Source: an uncultured Pseudorhodobacter sp. (GTDB taxonomy: Bacteria > Pseudomonadota > Alphaproteobacteria > Rhodobacterales > Rhodobacteraceae). Taken from it: a stretch of 48,763 nucleotides of DNA. How positions within the stretch are numbered: position 1 is the stretch's first letter; each line of letters begins with the position of its first letter. The translations under genes were made by a program, and so were the position numbers. Below the pieces are notes generated by a model. That model was not told where the DNA came from and did no database searches. It was given only the letters and a program-made list of their open reading frames with translations. Below are positions 16,593 through 24,269 of the stretch, in pieces. The stretch lies in contig CAJXWJ010000023.1 in assembly GCA_913062925.1 (NCBI GenBank), positions 1-48,763 of the forward strand, written 5' to 3'.

Positions 16593-17428
16593 AGCGCGGC
16601 TTCCAGCAGGGCCGCATGGCCCGCGCCAAGGATCCAGCCTTCTTCGCGGGCCAGCGCGGGGGCGTCGAACAGCGGCCCGAGTTTGCCTTGCTGGCTCAGC
16701 GCAAACAACGCCTGCGACAACAACCGCACCTGGGCTTCATCTTTGATCGGGGCTGGGTCTGCGGCCACAGCGCGGGCCAGCAAGGACGGGTAAACCTCGG
16801 CCAAGGTGATCTGGCCTGCGGGGTCAAACGGCCAAACCGCCGCCTCTTTGGCAAGCCTGTGCAGCATCGTCTGCCCCATCAGCCCCTGCGAGCCTGCCGC
16901 GCCGGTGGTGTAAAGCTTCCACACCACCTGCGCGCGCGGGATCAGGGTTTCGACAAGGCGACGCTCGGACAGGCCAAGCGCCGCGTAATCGCCCCGTTTG
17001 GTCGCCGGCAGATCGGCCAGATCAAGGCTGGCAGGCCGCCCCCAAAACAGCGGCTGGCCCAGTGCTGCGTTCATCTCGGCTGCAACCTGAAAGCGGTTGT
17101 TTTGGTTTTGAGCCGTGTCGGTGATGCGGGCGGCCAGATGCGCCCAGACGGCGGCGGCCAAGGGCTTGCCCGTCAGCATCTGGGCAAAGCCCTGCGGGTA
17201 GCCAAAGGGAAAATCGCAGCCGATCAACAGCCGCGCGCCTGCGGCCTTGGCATCGGCAATCGCGCCTGCGATGGCGGCTTCTGCGGTGGCACGGCTGCGG
17301 TAATAGCGGGTCTGGCTGCCCTGCGCGCTGGTCTCGCCCAGCCAGATCGCATCGGCAGAGGGTCGCGCCGGTGACAGCGCCCCCGAGGCGGACCAATCAG
17401 CAATCAGGATACGGTCAAAGCGCGGCAA
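16589..17428 (-). CDS. Uncharacterised protein of the mobAB operon, RNase H-fold-like
   Basis: This 279-residue protein sits between mobB and the acetyltransferase, overlapping both (14 and 4 bases). It opens FDRILIADWSASGA and later has LLIGCDFPFGYPQGFA, two strand-Asp elements that recall the RNase H-like fold of DUF429-type predicted nucleases; AEVYPSLLA later also fits that group. Similar genes beside mobA/mobB in Rhodobacterales are, as I recall, annotated only as molybdopterin-guanine dinucleotide synthesis related, from context. No signal peptide or membrane helix is visible. The fold assignment is tentative and the function unknown. Confidence 0.6.
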   Translation of the reverse strand: MPRFDRILIADWSASGALSPARPSADAIWLGETSAQGSQTRYYRSRATAEAAIAGAIADAKAAGARLLIGCDFPFGYPQGFAQMLTGKPLAAAVWAHLAARITDTAQNQNNRFQVAAEMNAALGQPLFWGRPASLDLADLPATKRGDYAALGLSERRLVETLIPRAQVVWKLYTTGAAGSQGLMGQTMLHRLAKEAAVWPFDPAGQITLAEVYPSLLARAVAADPAPIKDEAQVRLLSQALFALSQQGKLGPLFDAPALAREEGWILGAGHAALLEAAL

Positions 17429-17912
17429 GGCCTACCTCTGCCAGAATGAAATCGGCGATTTCGGCGGTGTTGTTCAGATCCAGCAGCGGCACCGGCAGGT
17501 CCAGCGCCAGATCCGAGGCCACCGCCCGCACCAAAGGATCACTTGGTTGGATCAGATCATGGCCTGCTTCGCGGCGAAACACCTCGATCTTGGCATGGGC
17601 ATCGCGCTTATACCCCTCGACCAAGATCAGATCGACGGGGGCCATGCGGGCCAAAATTGCGTTCAGATCAGGTTCGGGTCCGCGATGTTCATGCATCAAG
17701 GCAAAGCGATGCGCCGAGGCCAGCACGACCTCGCGCGCGCCGGCGGCCCGATGCCGAAAGCTGTCCTTGCCGGGCTGGTCCAGATCGACGTCGTGATGCA
17801 CATGTTTCACGGTCGAGACGCTATGCCCGCGTGCGGTGATCTCGGCCACCAAACGCTCCATCAGGCTGGTTTTACCGGCGTTTTTCCAGCCGATGACCCC
17901 GTAAATTCTCAT
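17415..17912 (-). CDS. mobB: Molybdopterin-guanine dinucleotide biosynthesis adaptor, GTP-binding
   Basis: MobB is a P-loop GTPase that assists MobA in attaching GMP to molybdopterin. The 165-residue product starts MRIYGVIGWKNAGKTSL with the Walker A loop GWKNAGKT at residues 8-15. It continues with STVKHVHHDVDLDQPGKDS, the conserved metal- and substrate-binding stretch, and the LILVEGYKRD motif typical of MobB. It overlaps mobA by 4 bases and the following gene by 14. The operon order mobA-mobB-unknown-GNAT suggests shared regulation. Confidence 0.93.
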   Translation of the reverse strand: MRIYGVIGWKNAGKTSLMERLVAEITARGHSVSTVKHVHHDVDLDQPGKDSFRHRAAGAREVVLASAHRFALMHEHRGPEPDLNAILARMAPVDLILVEGYKRDAHAKIEVFRREAGHDLIQPSDPLVRAVASDLALDLPVPLLDLNNTAEIADFILAEVGLAAL

Positions 17913-18496
17913 GATGCGGCTTTCAGGCGGGCCTCGGCTGCGGCGAGGTCTTCGGGGGTGTTGATATTGGCAAAGGCGCGGGCATCGGCGAAAGTCGCGC
18001 GCGCGCAGTGCTGGGCTTGGGCGAAACTTAGCACACGCGGGTTTTCACCCGAGGCCAGAAAGGCCGCAAGCGCGGGCGCAAGGCTGGTGGGCCAGAGGCT
18101 ACAGGTGGGGTGATCTTTACCGCTTTGGGCAATCGCCAGACCCGTGGGCGAGGTTTCGGCCGCAAGGCAAAGCTGCGGTGTCAGATCGCCGGGAAAGAAC
18201 GGCGTATCCACGGCCACCGCGACCACGGCGGTCGCCCCTTGGGCTGCGGCCCAGTTCAGCGCGGCCAAAATACCGGCAAGCGGGCCCAAGGGGGCGGCAT
18301 CGGCCAGCACCGGCAGGCCAAAGCCAAAGCGCGCCGGATCGCCATTGGCCGAGATTGCCAGCCGTTCGACCTGAGGTTCCAGCCGCGCGATGCAGCGCGA
18401 AATTAGGCTTTCGCCGCCCAGCATCAGCCCGGCCTTATCGACCCCGCCCATGCGCCGCGCGCCGCCGCCGGCAAGAATGACGCCAAAAATCCGCAA
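17909..18496 (-). CDS. mobA: Molybdenum cofactor guanylyltransferase
   Basis: MobA transfers GMP from GTP to Mo-molybdopterin, making the guanine dinucleotide cofactor of DMSO-reductase-family enzymes. The 195-residue nucleotidyltransferase has the GTP loop ILAGGGARRMGGVDK near residues 7-21, LADAAPLGPLAGILAAL, the magnesium Asp in VAVDTPFFPGD, and a C-terminal FANINTPEDL, all family hallmarks. The start codon is TTG at 18494-18496 with GAGGG five bases upstream on the minus strand; no ATG is available in that frame. It is first in its operon and divergent from azlC with almost no spacer. Confidence 0.93.
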   Translation of the reverse strand: MRIFGVILAGGGARRMGGVDKAGLMLGGESLISRCIARLEPQVERLAISANGDPARFGFGLPVLADAAPLGPLAGILAALNWAAAQGATAVVAVAVDTPFFPGDLTPQLCLAAETSPTGLAIAQSGKDHPTCSLWPTSLAPALAAFLASGENPRVLSFAQAQHCARATFADARAFANINTPEDLAAAEARLKAAS

Positions 18497-18497
18497 G

Positions 18498-19271
18498 ATG
18501 CCCTCTTCATTTTACACCGTCAAAGGCCTAAGCCCTTCTGCATCCGGCGTAAAGCAGCGAGGTTCGGGATTGGGCAGGCAAGGCTTTTGGCGCGGCGTGG
18601 TCGATGCACTGCCCTTTGTGGTGGTGATTGTGCCTTTTGCGACGCTGTTTGGGCTGTTGGCCTCGGAGGCGGGCCTGCATCTTTATGAAATCATTCTGTT
18701 TTCGGTAGTGGTCTTTGCTGGGGCCTCGCAGTTTGCCGCGCTGGCTTTGCTGAAAGAGCATGCGCCAGTGCTGATTATTCTGGTCACGGCCTTGGCGGTT
18801 AATCTGCGGATGCTGATGTATTCGGTCGCCCTTGCGCCACATCTGGGGGCAGCTCGGGCGCGCACACGGGCGTTTATTGCCTATTTTCTGGTGGATCAAA
18901 GCTTTGCCTTGGCGATGCAAGATTACGAAAAGCGTCCCGATCAAAGTCTGGCGGAAAAGCTGGGCTATTTCTTTGGCGCAGTCACCCCGATTGTGCCGGT
19001 CTGGACGATCTCGACGATTGCGGGGGCCTTGGTTGGGCGGTCGATCCCTGCGGGCTATGCCTTGGATTTTGCGGTGCCGATCACCTTTTTGGCGATGACG
19101 GCTCCCATGCTGCGGACCCGCGCGCATTGGGTCGCGGCTGCGGTGTCGGTGGGATTGGTGCTGGGCTTGCGCGCTATGCCCTATGGCACGGGGCTTTTGG
19201 TTGCGGCGGCGGCAGGGATGATTGCGGGGGCGGCGATGGAAACCTGGGCAGCGCGGGGCAAGCATGATTGA
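18498..19271 (+). CDS. azlC: AzlC-family branched-chain amino acid exporter, large subunit
   Basis: AzlC with AzlD exports branched-chain or related amino acids. The 257-residue frame has about seven membrane helices. FWRGVVDALPFVVVIVPFAT, VFAGASQFAALAL and AVNLRMLMYSVALAPHL are family signatures. The ATG at 18498 lacks a clear ribosome-binding site, and the first 30 residues look unconserved, so translation may begin at an internal TTG near 18565. The start is essentially abutting the divergent mobA start, so promoters must lie within the opposing genes. azlD overlaps its end. Confidence 0.85.
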   Translation: MPSSFYTVKGLSPSASGVKQRGSGLGRQGFWRGVVDALPFVVVIVPFATLFGLLASEAGLHLYEIILFSVVVFAGASQFAALALLKEHAPVLIILVTALAVNLRMLMYSVALAPHLGAARARTRAFIAYFLVDQSFALAMQDYEKRPDQSLAEKLGYFFGAVTPIVPVWTISTIAGALVGRSIPAGYALDFAVPITFLAMTAPMLRTRAHWVAAAVSVGLVLGLRAMPYGTGLLVAAAAGMIAGAAMETWAARGKHD

Positions 19272-19587
19272 TCGGGCCGATTTTTGGGTGGTCGTGGTGG
19301 GGCTGGGGATTGGCACCTATCTGCTGCGGTTTTCGTTCTTGGGGTTTTTGGGCAATCGGGTGCTGCCATGGTGGCTGGTGCGCGGGCTGCGCTATACCGC
19401 GGTGGCGGTGTTGCCGGCCTTGGTCGCACCTGCGGTGCTCTGGCCCGAGGCGATGGGCGGCCAGACCGACCCCGCGCGGCTGCTGGCGGCAGCGACCACT
19501 GTCTTGGTTGGGGCCTATACGCGGCAAATGATGGCAGCGATTGCCGCAGGGGCTGCGGTTTTAGCGGCGCTGCACTATCTGGCTTAG
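19264..19587 (+). CDS. azlD: AzlD-family branched-chain amino acid exporter, small subunit
   Basis: This 107-residue protein has about four membrane helices and the AzlD layout: a short N-terminus, GIGTYLLRFSFLGFLG, a central LRYTAVAVLPALVAPAVL, and a final helix pair. Its ATG at 19264 lies 8 bases inside azlC, typical of translational coupling of the two subunits. The 3' end is two bases from the stop of the convergent lipoprotein gene, with no terminator in between. Confidence 0.85.
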   Translation: MIDRADFWVVVVGLGIGTYLLRFSFLGFLGNRVLPWWLVRGLRYTAVAVLPALVAPAVLWPEAMGGQTDPARLLAAATTVLVGAYTRQMMAAIAAGAAVLAALHYLA

Positions 19588-19590
19588 AGG

Positions 19591-20220
19591 CTAGAAGGCT
19601 GGGTTGTTGGGATCGGTTAAGATCACGCCATGGCTATGATCGGCGGTGGCCTCTGTGATTATCCTTTTGCGCACCCCTGGCAGGGCGTCAAAGTCTTTCG
19701 ACAGCTTTTTCGGAAACCAGGTAGACGAAATGGCGTCAAAGCCCGGCACGCTGCGCAAAATAGCCGAGATCGACTCTGCGCAATGTGCCTTATCCACCGC
19801 GCCATTGGCCTCGACTTTTTGCTTAATAAGCTCGGCAACCGCGGGACTGACGGTGACGGTCTGTTCAATCACATAGAAGTTTTCGCGCGCAGAGTCGCGG
19901 GCGTGATAATCGATATAAAACGCCACCATCTTGGGGGTCATGCCATAATGGACATCGTTGCGTTCGGGCACCCGCGGATGGCTAAAGCTGCCGGCAGGAT
20001 CGAATTGCACCTGTTCGGAGGCGTTGATCAGCAAGCTGGAATGCGCGCCTGACCCTGTCTTCCCGTTGATCGAGGTGAACAGGGTGATCGTGCGTGGTGG
20101 CGGTGCAAAGTAATGCGCATCTGGCGCCGCCATCGCAGCATCGCTGGCATATTCTTTACCCGCCGTTCCGCAAGCTGTCAGAAAAAGACAGACCAGAAGT
20201 GCAAAACTCTTTACCAACAT
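19591..20220 (-). CDS. Lipoprotein, possible permuted papain-like hydrolase
   Basis: The 209-residue product has a lipoprotein signal ending in the lipobox LTAC near residue 17. The mature part shows GAHSSLLINAS (a His before a hydrophobic strand, near residue 59) and later KAHCAESISAILRSVPGF (a Cys opening a helix, near residue 148). His before Cys is the order of circularly permuted NlpC/P60 or papain-like enzymes, and NFYVIEQTVTVSPAVAELI between them fits such a fold. I do not recognise a named family with confidence. coxIV lies 24 bases upstream on the same strand and may be cotranscribed. Catalysis is inferred only from motif order. Confidence 0.65.
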   Translation of the reverse strand: MLVKSFALLVCLFLTACGTAGKEYASDAAMAAPDAHYFAPPPRTITLFTSINGKTGSGAHSSLLINASEQVQFDPAGSFSHPRVPERNDVHYGMTPKMVAFYIDYHARDSARENFYVIEQTVTVSPAVAELIKQKVEANGAVDKAHCAESISAILRSVPGFDAISSTWFPKKLSKDFDALPGVRKRIITEATADHSHGVILTDPNNPAF

Positions 20221-20244
20221 CAGATGCCTCCGGCCACGCGGGGT

Positions 20245-20379
20245 TTAGGCGTTTGCAAGCGCCATGAAAACCAGAACGCCAATCGAAATGATCGCGCCCC
20301 AAGTTGACATGCGGATAAACCCGTCAAAGGTTTTCTCGTGGTTGCGGGTGTCCATGCTGCCTTGTTTATGCTCGGCCAT
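20245..20379 (-). CDS. aa3-type cytochrome c oxidase subunit IV (small bacterial type)
   Basis: This 44-residue gene begins [18 protein letters not shown] and continues [25 protein letters not shown]: a short polar N-terminus and one membrane helix, the exact layout of the alphaproteobacterial aa3-oxidase subunit IV (Pfam COX_aa3-type IV). In Paracoccus this subunit wraps the oxidase core and is not essential for activity. AAAGGAC lies upstream of the ATG on the minus strand. The core oxidase genes are not in this window. The lipoprotein gene follows 24 bases downstream. Confidence 0.92.
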   Translation of the reverse strand: MAEHKQGSMDTRNHEKTFDGFIRMSTWGAIISIGVLVFMALANA

Positions 20380-20470
20380 GATTTTGTCCTTTCGAAGTGC
20401 TTTGCACAGGCCATACCCGATTCATCTGGCCAAGTCACGAGGCGGCTTTGCTTGGATTTGCACTTTTTGG

Positions 20471-21514
20471 TCAGCTGTGCGGCGCGGGGCAGGCCTGCCA
20501 AGCCCAAGCACCCTCGGGCGTCAGGCTGCGACGCACGCGGCCTTGATGCAGCAGATAATTCAGGTGGGCAATGGCTTCGACCAAGGCCATGCCAAAGGCC
20601 TCGCCGGTGATCTCGCGTTTGAACAGCGGCACAAAGCAGTCGGCGGCCACGCGTGGTTCGGCAAGGTGGTCATAAAGCCGCTCTAGCGCCGAGATGTGAT
20701 TTTCCGCCATTTGCACCAGCCGAAACGGCAGGCCGGTAAAGGGCAGCTTGTGGCCGGGCAGCACCAGATGTTCGGGCCGCGCCAGGGGCTGAAACCCTGC
20801 GGTCGAGGCCAGCCAATCGGCCAAGGGATCGGCTTCGGGTTCGCTGGCATAGACCCCGATATTGGCCGAGATTGCGGGCAAAAGCTGATCGCCGCCAAGG
20901 ATAAGATCGTCGTCAAGGCTCCACAGCGTGGCGTGATCTGGGGCGTGGCCGTGGCCGATGCGCACGCGCCAGCGACGGCCTGCGGCATGGATCACATCGC
21001 CCTCGTCGATACGGGTAAAGCCCAAGGGCAGCGGGTCGACCACATCGGCAAAGTTAAAGGGCCGCTCGGCCGCCTTTTGCGCCAGCGCCTCGGGCGACAG
21101 GCCCGCGCGGCGGAAATAGGTCATCTGCTCTGCGCCATAGCTGGGCTGCACATCCAAAACCAACATCCGCGCCAAAAGCCAAGAGGTGCGGGTGGTCAAA
21201 AGTTCAGCCCCCATCGCCTGAAACCAGCCGGCAAGGCCGATATGGTCGGGATGGTAATGCGTGACGATCAGCCGCTTGACGGGTTTTCCGGCCAGCGGGC
21301 CTGCCAAAAGCTCTTGCCAGATCGCCTTGGATTTGCGGCTGCTAAAGCCGGTATCAACCAGCGTCCAGCCATCGCCATCGTCCAAGGCATAGACGTTGAC
21401 ATGATCCAGTGCCATCGGCAGCGGCAGGCGCATCCACAAGATGCCCTTGGCGACTTCAATCGACTCGCCCTGTGCGGGCGGGGTTTCCCAAGGATGGTGG
21501 ATCGCGTTGCTCAC
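20471..21514 (-). CDS. MBL-fold metallo-hydrolase
   Basis: This 347-residue protein has the metallo-beta-lactamase metal motif THYHPDHIG near residues 85-93, a preceding WTLVDTGFSS strand, the later His in GHGHAPDHA and the Asp in LILGGDQLL, which together bind two metal ions. The C-terminal part includes LPGHKLPF, with a further metal-ligand His. The substrate is unknown; some relatives hydrolyse thioesters or lactones. It overlaps the acyl-CoA dehydrogenase gene by 4 bases and is its downstream partner, which suggests a role in the same acyl-CoA pathway, but this is inference. Confidence 0.85.
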   Translation of the reverse strand: MSNAIHHPWETPPAQGESIEVAKGILWMRLPLPMALDHVNVYALDDGDGWTLVDTGFSSRKSKAIWQELLAGPLAGKPVKRLIVTHYHPDHIGLAGWFQAMGAELLTTRTSWLLARMLVLDVQPSYGAEQMTYFRRAGLSPEALAQKAAERPFNFADVVDPLPLGFTRIDEGDVIHAAGRRWRVRIGHGHAPDHATLWSLDDDLILGGDQLLPAISANIGVYASEPEADPLADWLASTAGFQPLARPEHLVLPGHKLPFTGLPFRLVQMAENHISALERLYDHLAEPRVAADCFVPLFKREITGEAFGMALVEAIAHLNYLLHQGRVRRSLTPEGAWAWQACPAPHS

Positions 21515-23208
21515 GCCAAAAGTGCTTCGGGGGTCAGGGCGTAAAGACCTGCGGCGCCCTCACGGGTTTGCGCCAAAAGCGGTGCATATTCGGGCAGCAG
21601 GCGGGTGATGTAAAACGCCGCCAATGGCAGGCGCGCGGGATCGGCAAGCCCGGCTTGCAGGTGGTAATGCGCGCCCAAGACACGGGCAAAGGCGCGCAGA
21701 TAGGCCACCGATCCTGCGAAACGGTCGTTCAGATCTTGGCCAACCAGCGCCTCGGTCGCCTCGCGCAGCGCTTCAGAGGCGTTCCACACGGCGGTGGCAA
21801 GCGCGGGCTGGCTGCTGCGGGCGGCTTCGGCGGCGGCTTCGACCTCGTCGATCAGCCGGTAGGCCGCCTCGCCGCCATCCATCATCTTGCGGGCAACAAG
21901 ATCCATCGCCTGAATGCCATTGGTGCCCTCGTAGATCGAGGTGACGCGGACATCGCGGCTATACTGTGCCGCGCCGGTTTCCTCGATAAAGCCCATGCCG
22001 CCATGCACTTGCACGCCGATATAGGCGACCTCATTGCCAATATCGGTGCCGTAGGCCTTGGCGATCGGCGTCAAAAGTGCGGCGCGCGCCTGCCATTCGG
22101 GGGCGCTTGTGGCGCGGCCCATGTCGATGGCAACGGCGCAGGCCAGACCAATGGCGCGGGCGGCAAAGGTTTCAGACCGCATCTGACCCAACATCCGGCG
22201 CACATCGGCGTGGTCGATAATGGCGCCATTGCCCAGCGGAGTTTTGCCCTGCGTGCGCCCCATCGCATAGGCAACAGCGGTTTGAGTGGCGGCCTCGGCA
22301 ATCGCCACGCCCTGCATGCCCACCGCAAGCCGGGCGTTATTCATCATCGTAAACATTGCCGCCATGCCTTTGTTTTCTTCCCCCACCAGCCAGCCTTGGG
22401 CGGCATCAAACTGCATCACTGCCGTGGGCGAGCCATGCAGGCCAAGTTTATGCTCTAGGCTGACCACATTCAGGCTGTTGCGCGCGCCCAGATTGCCCTG
22501 CGCGTCGGGGATGATTTTTGGCACAAGGAACAGGCTGATGCCCTTGGTCCCCGCCGCCGCCCCGACAATGCGCGCCAGCACCAGATGGCTGACATTGGCG
22601 TTGGTGTCGTTATCGCCCCAAGTGATATAGATTTTCTGACCGGTGATCGCATAGCTGCCGTCGCCCAGCGGCTCGGCCTTGGTGCGCAGCGCGCCGACAT
22701 CGCTGCCCGCCTGCGGTTCGGTCAGGTTCATCGTGCCGTTCCAATCGCCCGAGATCAGCTTAGGCAGATAGATCGCCTTCAGCGCGTCGCTGGCGTGATG
22801 TTCCAGCGCTTCGATCTGGCCTTGGGTCAGCAAGGGGTTCAGTTGCAGCGCCAAACAGGCCGACCCCATCATGTCATTGACACAAGAGGTCAGCGCAATC
22901 GGCAGGCCCATGCCGCCATAGGCCGGATCGGCCGAAATCCCCACCCAGCCGCCGCTGGCAATCTCGCGGTAGCCTTCGACAAAGCCTGCGGGGGTGCGCA
23001 CCACGCCATTTTCCAGCCGCGCTGCGGTTTTGTCGCCGGCACGGTTCAGCGGGGCGAGGGTGTTTTCGCAAAGCTTGCCCGCCTCTGACAAAATCGCCTC
23101 GACGGTTTCGGGCGTGGCATCGGCGAAACGCTCGGTTGCGGCGACCTCGGCAAAGCCGGTCAGGTCAAGCAAAAGCCGAAAATCAGCAAGCGGGGCGCGA
23201 TAGGGCAT
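21511..23208 (-). CDS. Acyl-CoA dehydrogenase, DmdC-like long form
   Basis: At 565 residues this is longer than ordinary acyl-CoA dehydrogenases and begins MPYRAPLADFRLLLDL, like 3-methylmercaptopropionyl-CoA dehydrogenase (DmdC) and its relatives, which carry extra N- and C-terminal segments. GGWVGISADPAYGGMGLP, NLTEPQAGSDVGALRTKA and QVHGGMGFIEE are dehydrogenase signatures, and the Glu in IYEGTNGIQAMDL is the probable catalytic base. FAD-bound electrons go to ETF and then to ETF-QO. The start at 23208 has GGAG upstream; a longer frame adds 23 unconserved residues. The MBL hydrolase gene overlaps its end. Substrate (DMSP-derived or ordinary fatty acyl-CoA) is undecided. Confidence 0.88.
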   Translation of the reverse strand: MPYRAPLADFRLLLDLTGFAEVAATERFADATPETVEAILSEAGKLCENTLAPLNRAGDKTAARLENGVVRTPAGFVEGYREIASGGWVGISADPAYGGMGLPIALTSCVNDMMGSACLALQLNPLLTQGQIEALEHHASDALKAIYLPKLISGDWNGTMNLTEPQAGSDVGALRTKAEPLGDGSYAITGQKIYITWGDNDTNANVSHLVLARIVGAAAGTKGISLFLVPKIIPDAQGNLGARNSLNVVSLEHKLGLHGSPTAVMQFDAAQGWLVGEENKGMAAMFTMMNNARLAVGMQGVAIAEAATQTAVAYAMGRTQGKTPLGNGAIIDHADVRRMLGQMRSETFAARAIGLACAVAIDMGRATSAPEWQARAALLTPIAKAYGTDIGNEVAYIGVQVHGGMGFIEETGAAQYSRDVRVTSIYEGTNGIQAMDLVARKMMDGGEAAYRLIDEVEAAAEAARSSQPALATAVWNASEALREATEALVGQDLNDRFAGSVAYLRAFARVLGAHYHLQAGLADPARLPLAAFYITRLLPEYAPLLAQTREGAAGLYALTPEALLA

Positions 23209-23324
23209 AGGATACTCCGAAAGGCAGCAGGGCGGGTGGCTTGGCAAAAGCGCGTGAAGCCTATAATTGCGGGTCAATGGTGGGCCTGCCGTGCCGCCGC
23301 TTCAAGACGGACGTTACGTCACCG

Positions 23325-24269
23325 ATGATCGAAACCGAAAGCCTTTTGCCTGATCACGCAGGTCTTGCCCGCGCCGCAGAGATCCTGCGCGCCGCAGGGC
23401 TGGTCGCCTTTCCAACCGAGACAGTCTACGGGCTGGGCGGCGATGCGCGCTCTGATCTGGCGGTGGCGCGGATCTTTGAAGCCAAGGCGCGGCCAAGGTT
23501 TAACCCCTTGATTGTGCATGTGCCTGATCTGGCAGCGGCAGAAGAATTTGCGCTGTTTGACGCCCAAGCGCGGGCGGTTGCGGCGGCGTTTTGGCCGGGG
23601 CCTTTGACGCTGGTGTTGCCTTTGCGGGCGGGGTCGGGCCTGTCGCCCTATGTCACGGCCGAGCTTGACACGGTGGCGATCCGCCTGCCGGCGCATCCTG
23701 TGGCGCAGGCCTTGCTGCGCGCTTTTGGCGGGCCGCTGGCCGCACCTTCGGCCAATCCTTCGGGCCGGATTTCGCCGACGCGGGCCCAGCATGTGCGCGA
23801 CGGATTGTCGGGGCGGATTGCGGCTGTGCTTGACGGTGGCGCCTGCGCGGTTGGGGTGGAATCGACGATTTTGGGGCTGGCGGGTGCGCCTGCGCTGCTC
23901 CGCGCGGGCGGGGTCACCCGCGAAGACCTAGAGGCGCTGCTTGGCCGCTTGCCGATGGGGGGCAATGCCCAAAGCCCAACGGCACCGGGGCAAATGGCGT
24001 CGCATTACGCGCCCAATGCGGCGGTGCGCTTAAATGCCGCCCCTGATCCGGCAACGGTCTTCATCGGCTTTGGTGCGGGTGCGGCAGATCTGAACCTGTC
24101 ACCGCGCGGCGATCTTGTCGAGGCGGCGGCGAACCTGTTTCATCTGCTGCGCGAGGCGGATGTTTTGGCGCAAAACGGCCAAAGCATTGCGATTGCGCCT
24201 ATCCCTGAGCGCGGGCTAGGGCTTGCGATCAATGACCGCTTGCGGCGCGCTGCGGCTCCGCGCGGTTAA
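23325..24269 (+). CDS. L-threonylcarbamoyladenylate synthase, Sua5 type
   Basis: Sua5/TsaC makes threonylcarbamoyl-AMP from threonine, bicarbonate and ATP for the universal t6A37 modification of ANN-decoding tRNAs. The 314-residue protein has the YrdC domain with GLVAFPTETVYGLGGDA, KARPRFNPLIVHV and SANPSGRISPT, then a Sua5 C-terminal domain beginning near SPTAPGQMASHYAP. The longer Sua5 architecture is therefore present. ATG 23325 lacks a strong ribosome-binding site; in-frame starts upstream add unconserved residues. It is divergent from the acyl-CoA dehydrogenase. Its TAA is shared on opposite strands with dacC at TTAA 24266-24269. Confidence 0.92.
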   Translation: MIETESLLPDHAGLARAAEILRAAGLVAFPTETVYGLGGDARSDLAVARIFEAKARPRFNPLIVHVPDLAAAEEFALFDAQARAVAAAFWPGPLTLVLPLRAGSGLSPYVTAELDTVAIRLPAHPVAQALLRAFGGPLAAPSANPSGRISPTRAQHVRDGLSGRIAAVLDGGACAVGVESTILGLAGAPALLRAGGVTREDLEALLGRLPMGGNAQSPTAPGQMASHYAPNAAVRLNAAPDPATVFIGFGAGAADLNLSPRGDLVEAAANLFHLLREADVLAQNGQSIAIAPIPERGLGLAINDRLRRAAAPRG

